In this document: piece by piece, positions 34,080-44,940 of the stretch
Layout of the letters: the number at the start of each line of letters is the position of its first letter
Numbering within the stretch: the stretch's first letter is position 1
From: Ceratotherium simum simum
Taxonomy: Eukaryota > Chordata > Mammalia > Perissodactyla > Rhinocerotidae
DNA: 64,000 nt
Assembly: GCF_000283155.1 (NCBI RefSeq)
Contig: NW_004454288.1
Location: forward strand, 936,544 to 1,000,543
Direction of reading: 5' to 3'
Position numbers and translations under genes: made by a program
Notes under the pieces: model-generated
Seen by the model: the letters and a program-made list of their open reading frames with translations, nothing else
What the model was told of the DNA's origin: nothing
Databases searched by the model: none

Positions 34080-35538
34080 AACTGGACAGCCAAGTGCAAA
34101 AGAATGAAAGTAGACCATTATCTTACACCATATACAAAAATGAACTCAAAATGGCTTAAAGACTTGAATGTAAGACCTGAAACCATAAAACACTTGGAAG
34201 AAAATATAGGAAGTATACTCTTTGACATCGGTCTTAGCAGTTTCTTTTTGAATGCCATGTCTACTCAGGCAAGGGAAACAAAAGAAAAAATAAACAAATG
34301 GGACTATAGCAAACTAAAAAGCTTCTGCACTGCAAAGGAAATCATCAACAAAACGAAAAGACAACCCACCAACTGGGAGAAAATATTTGCAAATCATATA
34401 TTGGACAGGGGTTAATTTCCAAAATATATGAGGAACTCATACAACTCAATAACAAAAAATGAAAAACCTGATCAAAAAATGGGCAGAGGATATGAACAGG
34501 CATTTTTCCAAAGAACATATACAGTTGGCCAACAGGCACATGAAAAGATGTTCAACATCACTAATTATTAGGGAAATGCAAATCAAAACTACAATGAGAT
34601 ATCACCTCACACCTGTCAGAATGGCTATAATTAACAAGACAAGAAATACCAAGTGTTGGAGAGGATGTGGAGAAAAGGGAACCCTCATACGCTGCTGGGA
34701 GGAACACAAACTGGTGCAGCCACTGTGGAAAGCAGTATGGAGATTCCTCAAAAAATTAAAAATGGAAATACCATATGATCCAGCTATCCCACTACTGAGT
34801 ATTTATCCAAAGAACATGAAATCAACAACACAGGGCCGGCCCTGTGGCTTAGCGGTTAAGTCCGTGCGCTCTGCTGCTGGCGGCCGGGGTTCAGATCCCG
34901 GGCGCGCACCAACGCACTGCTTCTCCCGCCATGCTGGGGCCGCGTCCCACATACAGCAACTAGAAGAATGTGCAACTATGACATACAACTATCTACTGGG
35001 GCTTTGGGGGAATAAATAAATAAATAAAATTATAAAAAAAAAAAAGAAATCAACAACACAAAGAGATTTATGCACCCCTATGTTCATCGCAGCATTATTC
35101 ACAATAGCCAAGATGTGGAAGCAACCCAAGTGCCCATCAACGGATGAATGGATAAAGAAGACGTGGTATATATATACAATGGGATACTACTCACCCATAA
35201 AAAAGACAAAATCATGCCATTTGCAACAACATGGATGGACCTTGAGAGTATAATGCTAAGTAAAATGTCAGACAGAGAAAGACAAATACCATATGATTTC
35301 ACTTATATGTGGAAGATAAACAAACACATGGATAGGAGAACAGATTAGTGGTTACTAGAGGGGAAGGGGCTGGGGGGAGGACAAAAGGGGTAAATGGGCA
35401 CATACGTATGGTGATGGATAAAAACTAAACTTTTGGTGGTGAACACGATGGAGTCTATACAGAAACTGAAATATAATAATATACACCTGAAATTTACACA
35501 ATGTTATAAGCCAATATGACCTCAATAAAATAAAATAA
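34080..35538 (+). mobile_element. 5'-truncated L1 LINE (ORF2 C-terminus and 3'UTR), split by an ERE
   Basis: This is the last part of a younger L1: the ORF2 C-terminal region and a short A-rich 3' end. Readable blocks include [54 protein letters not shown] and, after the SINE, FATTWMDLESIML. The frame is broken by several stops and shifts (for example after LDRG near 34415), so nothing functional is encoded. A 19-bp target duplication (AAAATAGTCCAGCTTTCCT at 34061-34079, one mismatch at 35539-35557) defines the insertion. Reverse transcription with 5' truncation is the usual L1 outcome. Confidence 0.95.
34833..35045 (+). mobile_element. ERE-type SINE nested in L1, perfect 15-bp target duplication
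   Basis: Head GGGCCGGCCCTGTGGCTTAG, box-B-like GGTTCAGATCCCGGGC, body ACATACAACTATCTACTGGG, then AATAAA repeats and an A-tail. GAAATCAACAACACA flanks it exactly at 34818-34832 and 35046-35060. It is younger than the L1. Confidence 0.97.
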
Positions 35539-35559
35539 AAAATAGTCCAGCCTTCCTTT

Positions 35560-36108
35560 AACATAACCCGAGAGGTGCTCAGACTGAGGTAAAAGATAAA
35601 ATCTTATTTTATCTCACTCAATTGGTTTGCCTCAGTGCTGACCGAAGGACTTGTGAGGGTAATTGTCTCTTCTGAGAAACAGTTTTCAAAATGATTCCAG
35701 ATGATGGTGTGGAGGTCGCCTCTCCCTAAATCCTGGGTAGGTTTACCATCTCCAGGAGAACTTGCAAACTGGTGGCTCTCAGGTTTGTTCCGGTCTGCTA
35801 ATGTTTTGTTTCGCCCACCTCGTCTTACAATTTGCATTGCACTGAATTGATGTGGGCCCACATTCCCGCCACGAATCGGTTGGAGAAGAGTAGCATCTGT
35901 GCCCTTCAATGAGGCATGCCTGCTTCAGTTTCCTGCAGTCCGCAGCCCTCTCTACGATCCCCTGCCTGCGTCACTCCTGTCATCTGCTTGGCTCCAGTGG
36001 GATTCCTGGTTTACAACAAAACAGAGACGTGGGAATACAGATCCACCAACTGCCATAAGTTTGCCCAACTATATTATCTCATCCACGAAACCCACTGGGC
36101 CCACTGCC
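35560..36108. other. Unassigned intergenic sequence
   Basis: No clear repeat or gene. Open frames on either strand are short and without domains. Confidence 0.3.
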
Positions 36109-36414
36109 GTTCCTTGACTAATTTTTCAAATTTTCCCATGGTTTTGTATCTCACTCAGACACTTTAACTCTTTTGGAATCAATTTTTTGGCCGTATATGT
36201 TTTCCCATAATATAATCTGTTTCACCAAAATTTTCTAATTTATCAGTATGAAGTTGTGCAGAATATTTTCTTGCATTTTTAATTTATTTTCCTTAACTGG
36301 ATTCTGATTTCTTATTCTTAATGGTGACTTGTCTCCCTTCCCCTCCTTGATTAGATTTACTAAACATTTATTTCTTTTTTATTGCCCCTCAACACCCACT
36401 AAAGATCCACTTTT

Positions 36415-36692
36415 TTTTAATCCTATAATTCTTTTCTTCTTTTTTTTTTTTAAGGAAAATTGGCCCTGTGCTAACATCTGTTGCCAAGCTTCCTCTTTTT
36501 CTTTTTTCTCCCCAAAGCCCCAGTACCTGGTTGTGTATCATAGTTGTAGAGTTGTTGCTCTTCTATGTGGGATGCTGCCGCCATACGGCTTGATGAGTGG
36601 TGAGCAGGTCCCCGCCCAGGATCTGAACTGGCGTACCCTGGGCTGCCCAAGCGGAAGGCGAGAACTTAACCACTATGCCACCAGGCCGGCCC
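36415..36692 (-). mobile_element. ERE-type SINE with target-site duplication
   Basis: Plus-strand T-run, one TGTGCTAACATCTGTTGCCA unit, then GTGTATCATAGTTGTAGAGT and the head CCACCAGGCCGGCCC. CTAAAGATCCACTTTT at 36399-36414 and CTAAAGATCCGCTTTT at 36693-36708 flank it (one mismatch). Extra AATCCTATAATTC text lies within the tail. Confidence 0.92.
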
Positions 36693-36821
36693 CTAAAGAT
36701 CCGCTTTTGAATTTTGTCTTGTCCGTACCATACTGAGTATAAATATTTTAAAGTTTCAAATATATGGATGGCAGCCTTCCATAACTTCCAGCACAGATAC
36801 AGCTTAGCTTCTAGTCTTTAA

Positions 36822-36898
36822 GACACACGTGTGTGTATATATATAGTGTGTGTGTATATATATGTACACACACACACACACATATACATATATATTTT
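36822..36898. repeat. TG/TA/CA microsatellite with inverted-repeat symmetry
   Basis: GTGTGTGTATATATAT followed by GTACACACACACACACAC can fold back on itself. See findings. Confidence 0.95.
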
Positions 36899-37172
36899 AA
36901 ACAGGGGAATCTGGGAGAAAGGAGGAGTAGATGTTAGATGCCTGTGATCAAATTACCTTCTTCCTCAGAACTTTGTCTAGATCATTTATTAGTTTTAATT
37001 AACTTTTAAATTATTTTATAGTCTTTAATCAATCTGGAATCTACATTGATGTATAGTATGAAATGAAGATTCAATTATGCTTTGTTTATCTCCCCTCCAA
37101 TATTAATCAATTGTCCCAGTGTCATTTATTGAACAGTTCTTCTTTCTCCATAATCTCGTATGACCCCCCCCC

Positions 37173-37470
37173 TTTTTTTTTTTTTTGTGAGGAAGATCAG
37201 CCCTGAGCTAACATCCGTGCTAATCCTCCTCTTTTTGCCGAGGAAGACCAGCTCTGAGCTAACATCTATTGCCAATCCTCCTCCTTCCCCCCCCCCCAAA
37301 GCCCCAGGAGATAGTTGTATGTCATAGCTGCACATCCTTCTAGTTGCTGTATGTGGGACGCGGCCTCAGCATGGCCGGAGAAGCGGTGCGTCGGTGCGCG
37401 CCCAGGATCCGAACCCGGGCCGCCAGTAGCGAAGCGCGCACACTTAACCGCTAAGCCACGAGGCCGGCCC
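37173..37470 (-). mobile_element. ERE-type SINE, long form with two tail units
   Basis: Plus strand: T-run, GAGCTAACATCCGTGCTAAT and GAGCTAACATCTATTGCCAA units, C-run, AGTTGCTGTATGTGGGACGC, CCGAACCCGGGCCGCC, head CCACGAGGCCGGCCC. Flanks CCCCTTTT on both sides suggest a short target duplication. Confidence 0.93.
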
Positions 37471-37924
37471 GCCCCTTTTCTTATCTAATAAAGTCAGGTA
37501 TGTGAAAGATTGTCTCAGAGCTGTCTGTTCTAGTCCATTGATCTATGTTTCACTGCTTATGTACAATGCTCTTGCAACCCTTGAAACTTTACAGTCCATT
37601 TTAATATCTATATTCAGCATGTCCCTTAATTATTCTTCGCTTTCAAGTTGTTCTTGGTTATTCTGCCCATTCACTCTTCTAGTTGAATTTTAGAATCACT
37701 TTGTCAAATTCTCTCCCTTCCCACCAAAGGAAAACAAATATAAAATTAATTGTAGGCGCATTTTTATTAGAATTGCATCAAACCTATATATTTATTTGGG
37801 AAGAACTTAATGTTATTAAATAATCATTCTTTAATTCTATTCATCTGATCTTGTTTAAGTTCCCTTGATGAACTTTTGTTATTTCTTCATATATGTTCTG
37901 TACACTTCTAGTTCTGTTTATTTC

Positions 37925-38070
37925 TAGGCAGGGACAGTTTTTATCCCCATTTTTGAAGTGAAGAAATTAATTGTTGCTCAAGGTCACACAGCTGGTAAGC
38001 GGTGGAGAGCGGATTTGAATCCACATTCGTCTGATGATGAAGACTGCACTCTTAATCGCTATGCTACTTT
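37925..38070 (-). repeat. MIR SINE, reverse orientation
   Basis: CAAGGTCACACAGCTGGTAA, GCGGATTTGAATCCACATTC and CACTCTTAATCGCTATGCTA fit reversed MIR. Confidence 0.8.
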
Positions 38071-38599
38071 ATTTAAGATCATATTATACTTTGAAAGAAT
38101 TTTATTAATTATTTTCCGGAAAAGCATCCATTTCATCAAAATTTTCCAGTTTGCAAAGCATAGAATTGCATATGGTACTTTCACTTCCTTTCTTAACTTC
38201 TTGAGTTGGATGCTTATTTCGTTTAATTTCCTTCTTTCTTATTTAATTCATGGAAACCATTATGGCTGCCCTCTACTTTCCCTGGCCCTGCCCACTCGCT
38301 CTGCCTGAATTCAGAACCTCATCATTTTGGCTCTTCTGCATACTGTCACGCCTACCTCCTGTTGCTGGAGTAGGAAGATCATCACTCTGGGTAGACAGCG
38401 CACTGGTCAGGCCAAGGGGTTCAAATCTGGATGCCAGGGTTTGATGTTCAGTTCAGTTCAGGGTTATGTGCTTCAGCTAGATACTTCTCAGTCTACACAA
38501 GGAGTAGAGTCTCCCCACCCACCTGTCTCCCCCTTGGTTTGGTCCATGGAACAGCCAGAAATTACACTTTTTAAGAGTTGACCAGCTCATGTCACTACG

Positions 38600-39150
38600 C
38601 TATCTTTTTTTTTTAAAAAAAGCTTCCATATTTCCCGTTTTTCTTAAAATAGACACACATTCTTCACCTTGGCCAGCAAGGCCTGTGTGGTCTGGCCTCA
38701 GCCTCCCCCTTTGCCCTCATCTCATAGCCTGTTTTTTCTTGTTCACTTCCAAGCTGCCCTCTTTTTTTGTTTCTGGAATGTGCCAAGGCCTTCTCCTAAC
38801 TCTGGCTTTCCTCTCGGCGTTTCTGCCACACAGGAAGCTCTTTCTCCAGGATCCCATAGCATAGATCTCACGGCATGTGCCTCAGAGACCACTTCCTCAG
38901 AGGCGATTGGAGGCAGCTCCTTAATTACTACGGTCTCGTCGCTATTTCCCTCTCAGCGATGATCACCATCAGCAATGCTGTTCTTTATTTATTGACTTGC
39001 TTCTCTGTTTCCTTATCGCCTATCTGCTGCACTGGAGTCTGGGTGCAAGAATCTCACCCGTCTTCTTCCCCAGTGTCTCCAGGACCTGGCACCGCGTGTG
39101 GCACATCGCAGGAGCTCAATGAATAGATGTGGAATCAGTGAATCAGTGAA
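38600..39150 (+). repeat. L2 LINE 3' region, nearly continuous
   Basis: GTGGTCTGGCCTCAGCCTCC, TTCTGGAATGTGCCAAGGCC, AGACCACTTCCTCAGAGGCG, GCACTGGAGTCTGGGTGCAA and GGAGCTCAATGAATAGATGT follow L2 order over about 550 bp. Confidence 0.85.
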
Positions 39151-39529
39151 AACCTGGCCTTGCTGCACCCCAGCTGTGTGCCTCTGGACAACTTGACTTC
39201 TCGAGCTCAGTTCCAAACCTGAAAAAAATGACAATACCATGGGGGTGTTTTGAACGAAAAAATGAAAATGGAGGTAAAGTCCTTAGCTCTCTGTGTGGCA
39301 CATACAAAGTCACAAGAAGCAGTAGCATGAATTATCATCATCATCCTGATTATTTAAATCTAGAAGCACCGTTAAAGGCAGGTAGAGTTACCCAGACAAG
39401 ATTTTGTAGGATTGGAGTCTACTCAGTTTAGAGTCAAGTCATACAAGTCGAGCAGCTCAGTTTTATTTTTTATTTTTTTGCCAGGGCCCAAGGATTGATC
39501 ATTTTTTATGGGACTGATTCACCCTAACT

Positions 39530-39995
39530 GTTCCTAATGGCGATCGTTTATTATTACCTCTCAGGGTTCTGGGAATCGACTGGGATCAGTTACGTGGTTC
39601 TTGTTCAGAGTCCTTCCCTGGTGGCAGTCAGATGGTGGCTGGGGCTGGAGTCATCACAAAGGCTTCCCCACGCACAAGTCTTGTGTGGGTGCTGGCTGTG
39701 GGTTGGGACCTCAGCAAGGGCTCTCGGAGGGAGCACCTTCACATGGCCTCTGTGCGGCCTGGACTTCCTCACAGCGTGGCAGCTGGGTCCTAAGAGTGAG
39801 CATCCCAGGACATGGAGCCAGGTGGAAGCTCTATAGCTTTTTCTAACCTAACCTTGAAAATCACAAAGCATGACTTCCGCCACATTCTATTCATTAGAAG
39901 CCAGCTCATATTCAAGGAGAGGGGAACTAGTCTCTACCTCTTGATGGGAGGGGTGTCAAAGAACTTGTGGACATGTTTAAGACCACCAAACTAGT
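39530..39995 (-). repeat. MaLR-like LTR, reverse orientation
   Basis: AGTCATCACAAAGGCTTCCC, TCACATGGCCTCTGTGCGGC, CACAGCGTGGCAGCTGGGTC and TGTCAAAGAACTTGTGGACA are reversed landmarks of a MaLR-type LTR. Confidence 0.65.
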
Positions 39996-40114
39996 CATAT
40001 TGATGTATGGATCAGATGATTCTTTAATAATTAGCAAAAATAAATACAGTTGTCAAGTGGCTCAGAACATGCATATCAACTCATTAATGCATTCTCTCTC
40101 CTGGTACTGATATG

Positions 40115-40282
40115 ATATTACAGTATGGGGATTAAGTTATAGCGCTAGATTTATAGCCATCCAGGTTCAAACTCTGGCTCTGCCACCTGTTATTCTTGTG
40201 ACTCTAGGCAAGTTCACTCACCTCTCTGGGCTTCCTTCTCTGTAAAGTGGACGTGATAAAAGCATAGTACATGATGCGTGCC
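40115..40282 (+). repeat. MIR SINE
   Basis: CAGGTTCAAACTCTGGCTCT, GTGACTCTAGGCAAGTTCAC and CTGTAAAGTGGACGTGATAA are in MIR order. Confidence 0.85.
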
Positions 40283-41188
40283 AGCCCGTGGGCAGCATTC
40301 ACCATATGGTGATGACAACTGTAAGCTCCACCTCCTCCTCCAAACCCTTTACTGGTACAGATGCTCCAACTGGACATCAGGCATGCTCCTTTCAAAAGAG
40401 TCAGCAAGCGTGGAGGGCACCTTGCCCTCACCTGGGTCACCTTCGAGACTTGCGTTCCACTCTCCTCGTAGTTCACACAGCTCTCAAGCGAGCCCTTCCA
40501 AAGGCTGGCTTCCAGGCTTCTGGGGTGGGTGGGCATGGCAACAGCCCCATCACAGCCTGCGCATGGCCAGGACTCAGATCTGCCAGTGTGGGCGCAAACA
40601 CTCTCTCTCCAGAAAAGCTGCTTGAAGGCATAGACTAGGGGAAGGGAAGGTTAAAAATAAAGAGTGGTCATGTTCGGTTTTGAAATGAAGGAGCACCATG
40701 GACTCAAAGGCCCTTTGATTCTCTTGCTTTGGGAGGGGCAGGGTGCTGAGGTGGGGGCATTGTGGAGCTTCCTTTCCCTAGAACCCTAACTCACAGGAGC
40801 ACCCAGAATCGGGCACCTGCCCCTCCTGGCTCACAGCTGTGGTCTCATCTGAAACATTCTTGTTTTAGCTGATTTGCAGGGTTTGTGAAGTAGTAGCCCT
40901 CGGCCTTATTTTATTCATCTCTCACAGAGATTTTAAGTTTTAGAGTCTGAATGATTTTGAATCGGGCATTTGCTCTCCGTTCGGCCCCACACCCCCTGTT
41001 ACTTGTGCCCAGCGAGCTCGTCCACATCAAAAGTGTTCTTGGCTCTGACAGACATTCACGTTTCGTTTTCATCCCGCTGACTTTGGCTTTTCTTGCTCTC
41101 CCAATGCCAATGAATCTCCCATGTATGACGCACACGTGGTGTTCCCAGAACTAAGTATTCATGTGCTAAGTATTCATCAGCTAGAACC
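40283..41188. other. Unassigned intergenic sequence
   Basis: No repeat or gene assigned. Overlapping plus-strand frames at 40278-40638 are Ser/Pro-rich and show no domain. Confidence 0.3.
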
Positions 41189-41189
41189 T

Positions 41190-41328
41190 CAATGACTATC
41201 CCGGAAACCCTGCAAGAGAGAGATGTCCACTCCATAGAGAAGGCAACCAAGGATCAGGGGGGTTAACGGATTTACCCAAAATGACACAGTTTGTGAAAAT
41301 GGCAGAGCTCGTATTTGAACCCAGGGAG
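41190..41328 (-). repeat. MIR SINE fragment, reverse orientation
   Basis: GGGTTAACGGATTTACCCAA, AAATGACACAGTTTGTGAAA and CTCGTATTTGAACCCAGGG fit reversed MIR. Confidence 0.75.
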
Positions 41329-41329
41329 T

Positions 41330-41885
41330 AGCAATCAGCTTTTAGCTGCAAGTGACAGAAAATCCACTTCAGATTGGTTTAATTCAAGAAAAGAAGAATG
41401 ATGGTGATTGATTGGCTTAAATAGGATACATCTGGGTCCAGGAGCTCAAACTCCATCTCTCAGCTCTGGTTTCCTCTATGTTGTATCCTTTTCAGGCCAG
41501 CTCTACCCTTGCGGTGGCAAGATGGCTTCTAGCATCTCATGGCCAGTGACCTACCCTCTCACCAACCTAAGTCAAAAAATAACTTTTTTTCCCAATAGTT
41601 TTTTTTTTGTTTTTTTTTTTTAACGCCCAGGACATGATGACTCTGGTAAGAATCAAATCACATAATCATCTCAGAACCAATCATATGGCCAGAGGTATAA
41701 GGTGGGCTTACGTCACAGCTTCATGCTTGAAGCCTTGGTGGATTAGCTCCACCTGAACCATGGTGACTGAGAATGAGCAATGGATAGTATCACAAGGAGT
41801 ATTGGTGTGGTCTTTCCAGAAAGGGAAATGTCCGCTACATATGCTAGCAAGGAAGTTTATTGCCTTTCTCATAGGCTTGAGACGT
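41330..41885 (-). repeat. LTR-like interspersed repeat, family A, reverse orientation
   Basis: GCAAGTGACAGAAAATCCAC at the left, GTGGCAAGATGGCTTCTAGC in the middle and TAGCTCCACCTGAACCATGG at the right. A T-run of about 30 bp sits inside at about 41599-41621. Confidence 0.65.
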
Positions 41886-41999
41886 CTTTAGAACTTTCCA
41901 TTAAGAGTGAATAGGTAAATACAATAGGGACTAGATGGATCTGTGTCTATAATCTTAGCATCCAGAAGAAGGTGACCCTAAAGGGTGAGCTTTTAGAAG

Positions 42000-42535
42000 A
42001 CACCTGTTAGTATCTCTCAGAACTCATTCCCCTTTCTTTTTCAATTACACCACCATTTTCCTCTGGGAAACCATTCATTCCCCATGTGATTCAAGGGGAC
42101 GGTCTCACATCTCCACACTACTCCAGGGGGGAGCATGTGACCCAGTCTTGGCAAATCTGATGTTTATCCTCCATGGTTAAGATAATTAAGTTAAAGATGG
42201 ATATTCAAGCCAAGCCAGTAAAACTCAATCCCATAACTTTTACTGGGACTACTGGAAAAAATAAATTTTCCTTCCATTGGTATTGCTAAGCTCTGGGGTT
42301 AGTGTTGGAGCTCCTGGGGGCCACCAAGAAAGTGAAGTCGTGGACAAAATTAGATGAAGGTAGAGAGGGACAGCTTTCTGATACTATATGTGTCCCTGGA
42401 TCCATTTGTACCTGAAGCCAGACAACCCAAGGCCTTTTTACTTACATAAATAAATAATCCTTTTTTTTTTTTTTAATTACTCCAGTTTGAGGTGGGTTTT
42501 TCCACTTGTGTAAACCTAAGAGGGTCCAACACACA
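42000..42535 (+). repeat. LTR-like interspersed repeat, family A
   Basis: GAGCATGTGACCCAGTCTTG, ACTTTTACTGGGACTACTGG, CCCTGGATCCATTTGTACCT and CCAGTTTGAGGTGGGTTTTT are the forward-strand counterparts of the copy at 41330-41885, so the two copies form an inverted pair. Confidence 0.65.
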
Positions 42536-42857
42536 AGTTCAATACCCAGGCAGGTGCTGGGTTCCAGGAGGGAACAAGGCAGAAGGACACTTCACATTTA
42601 GCCAGAGAGAAGGGGAGGGTACATGGTCCTCTTGTTCCAGGGTGCATGGTGTCTGAGAGCTGGCCCTCAGGGGTGTCAGGGAGACACCCCTAGTGAGGCT
42701 GTATCCTAAACCTCGACCCCTCAGGCACTGACCTTCTCTTTGGAAACTCCCTGGAAGTTACTCCGTGGCTGATTAGCAATTAGTCCTTGTTCCCATTCAT
42801 TCCACCCCCCCTTAGCAGAAGCAGTTCTAGGAGAAACAAGCTCCTGAACGTTTTAAT

Positions 42858-43103
42858 GTGGGGCTTAGACATGCAAGCTGTAGGATCTGACAGACCTGCA
42901 TTCAAGCCCTCACTTCAGCACCTATCAGCTGCGTAACCTTGCTCGAGTTACCCGGCATCTCTGAGATTCAGCTTTCTTATCTGTAAAATGGGTTTAATAA
43001 TAACATCCAGCTCTTACAGTTTATGTGAGGCTAACATGAACCTAACACTGGTCGGAACCTAGTAATAACTCAATAGAAGCCAGCTGCTGTTATCATTATA
43101 AAG
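42858..43103 (+). repeat. MIR SINE
   Basis: CATTCAAGCCCTCACTTCAG, GTAACCTTGCTCGAGTTACC and CTTATCTGTAAAATGGGTTT lie in MIR order. Confidence 0.85.
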
Positions 43104-43249
43104 CAAACTACATTTCCCTCAAAATTTCAGTTTTATTTGTAACTTAATTTGAAATCTCTCCCTTTGCTGTGTTCTTTCCTGCTTACAGGCATTTTTGCAG
43201 TGGCTATAACGATGGGTAAGTGAAGTTGTCAATCGATTTATGAACAAAG

Positions 43250-43495
43250 GAAGTGTAGTAGCTAAGAGCATGGACTCAGGAACTGGACTGCCTGGATTCA
43301 AATCCTGCCCCTGTTCGTGGCTGTGTGGACTTGGACAAATGGTTTCATGTCTCTATGACTTATTTTCGACATAAAATGGGGATGATAGAAATAGGACCTG
43401 TTGCTTTGGGGTTAAGTAAATGAATAATTGCAGTGTTTAGAATAGTGACTGGCTCATGGTACATGCTCTGTAAGGGTTAGCCATCATCTATGCGT
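43250..43495 (+). repeat. MIR SINE
   Basis: TAAGAGCATGGACTCAGGAA, TTCAAATCCTGCCCCTGTTC and TAAAATGGGGATGATAGAAA lie in MIR order. Confidence 0.9.
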
Positions 43496-43744
43496 TTAGT
43501 GCCATGTCAACCACAAAAATGGTTCAGTGGCTGAGTACCGACTTCCGGGGGACACAAGCAGCTCTGTGTGCGTGACGAGGCTTTGCTGAGCTCTGACTGC
43601 TTGGGTTCCCTCGTGGTCCCGCTAATCCCAACATCACTGAGCAACGCACTCCCTTAGAAATACGCATTTTGGTGAGAGCTCTGGCCATGCCAACATTTTG
43701 TGTGGGTTTTTTAAAAATTTCATGTGATTCATAACAAATTTTTT

Positions 43745-43955
43745 AAAGGCAGCCTGCATGTGAAATCTGGCTCCACCACCTGCTGTTTTGTCTTGAGCAA
43801 GTTACTTAACCTCTGAGCTTCAGTTTCCTGCACTGTAAAATCGCAAAAGTAATAGTACTTACCTTATAGGGTTGTTGTGGGGATCAAGTGAGTTATTATC
43901 GTAAAGCCCTAGGGTGCAGCTTGACACACTGTAAGTGCTAAGTTATTATATTCCG
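43745..43955 (+). repeat. MIR SINE
   Basis: GAGCAAGTTACTTAACCTCT, GAGCTTCAGTTTCCTGCACT and TTATAGGGTTGTTGTGGGGA lie in MIR order. Confidence 0.9.
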
Positions 43956-44049
43956 AATAATAATGTCCAGTTAATAAGTTCTGCAAATGGAAGTCCCCAA
44001 AATACCCCTAGAGTTTTCCTAAAAGAGCTGTGTGCCCATTGATTTGTAC

Positions 44050-44205
44050 ATTAGAGGTTTCAAACTTGTAGCCTGCCTGACATACATATCAAGTGGATAT
44101 ATTTTATTTGCACAGCTGAGAGTTCCAAAAAATTAGAATTAGTGGCCCATATTTTAAAATCAGGACATTTCATATAAAAGTTTAGATTTCCAGCTTCCCT
44201 TGAGG
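44050..44205. mobile_element. Old hAT-like MER fragment
   Basis: GCCCATATTTTAAAATCAGG and AAAGTTTAGATTTCCAGCTT recall a non-autonomous hAT family; related to 17705-17885. Confidence 0.5.
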
Positions 44206-44284
44206 AATGGGAAAATATGGCATTGTTGGGCTGCATTCTTGCAGGCTGTCTCTTGGAAAGGATGCTGCGGTGGCTGCTCACTTT

Positions 44285-44589
44285 TTTTTTTTTTTTTTTT
44301 TTGGGGAAAAAGCCCCCCGAGCTAACATCCGTGCTAATCCTCCTCGTTTTGCTGAGGAAGACCAGCTCTGCGCTAACATCTATTGCCAATCCTCCTTCTT
44401 TTTTTTTTCCCCCCTCAAAGCCCGAGTAGATAGTTGTGTGTCATAGTTGCACATCCTTCTAGTTGCTGTATGTGGGACGCGGCCTCAGCATGGCCGGAGA
44501 AGTGGTGCGTTGGTGCGCGCCTGGGATCCAAACCCGGGCCGCCAGCAGCGGAGCGTGCGCACTCAACCACGAAGCTGCTGGGCCGGCCC
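44285..44589 (-). mobile_element. ERE-type SINE, long form, perfect 14-bp target duplication
   Basis: Plus strand: T-run, GAGCTAACATCCGTGCTAAT and GCGCTAACATCTATTGCCAA units, a T/C-run, AGTTGCTGTATGTGGGACGC, AAACCCGGGCCGCCAGCAGC, head GCTGGGCCGGCCC. TGGCTGCTCACTTT flanks it exactly at 44271-44284 and 44590-44603. Confidence 0.97.
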
Positions 44590-44721
44590 TGGCTGCTCAC
44601 TTTAGACAGGACAAGTTTCCCTCCAGGTCAAGAACTCTTGGCTCACAACACTCCTGTTTTATCACTCCTGGGATGCTTCATGCATTTGCCTTATCCACCT
44701 GGATTCTGTAATAATGAAAAT

Positions 44722-44940
44722 AATAGCTAAGATGTATACAAAACATACTACATTCCAGACACTGTCTCATTCCATCTCCACAACAATCCTAAAGGAGAAG
44801 TATTACTATTGACTGCTTCCGTCTTAAGGATGGGAAGACACGGCTAAGTAACTTTCCAAGGTTATGCAGCTGCTTCTTGGCAGAGCTGGGGGTTGAACGC
44901 TCTGGCTCTAGCGTCTGGGTTCTCACCACTCCACAGTATT
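44722..44940 (-). repeat. MIR SINE, reverse orientation
   Basis: TTCCAGACACTGTCTCATTC, AGTAACTTTCCAAGGTTATG and GGGGGTTGAACGCTCTGGCT fit reversed MIR. Confidence 0.8.

Larger units (their letters stand above)
36110..38268 (-). repeat. Old L1 LINE, reverse orientation, broken by two EREs and a microsatellite
   Basis: Segments 36110-36400, 36900-37170, 37480-37920 and 38070-38268 read as reversed L1. Examples are TCAATTGTCCCAGTGTCATT then TATTGAACAGTTCTTC, and TCTAGTCCATTGATCTATGT, AGAATTGCATCAAACCTATA and TGTTATTTCTTCATATATG. Divergence is high; no frame survives. Confidence 0.65.

Noticed and set aside
34104..35019. Open frames with reverse-transcriptase-family similarity as possible genes
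   Set aside because: They are remnants of the L1 ORF2 C-terminus with stops, frame shifts and an inserted SINE.
36329..36736. 135-codon plus-strand open frame
   Set aside because: It reads antisense through an ERE SINE and its tail.
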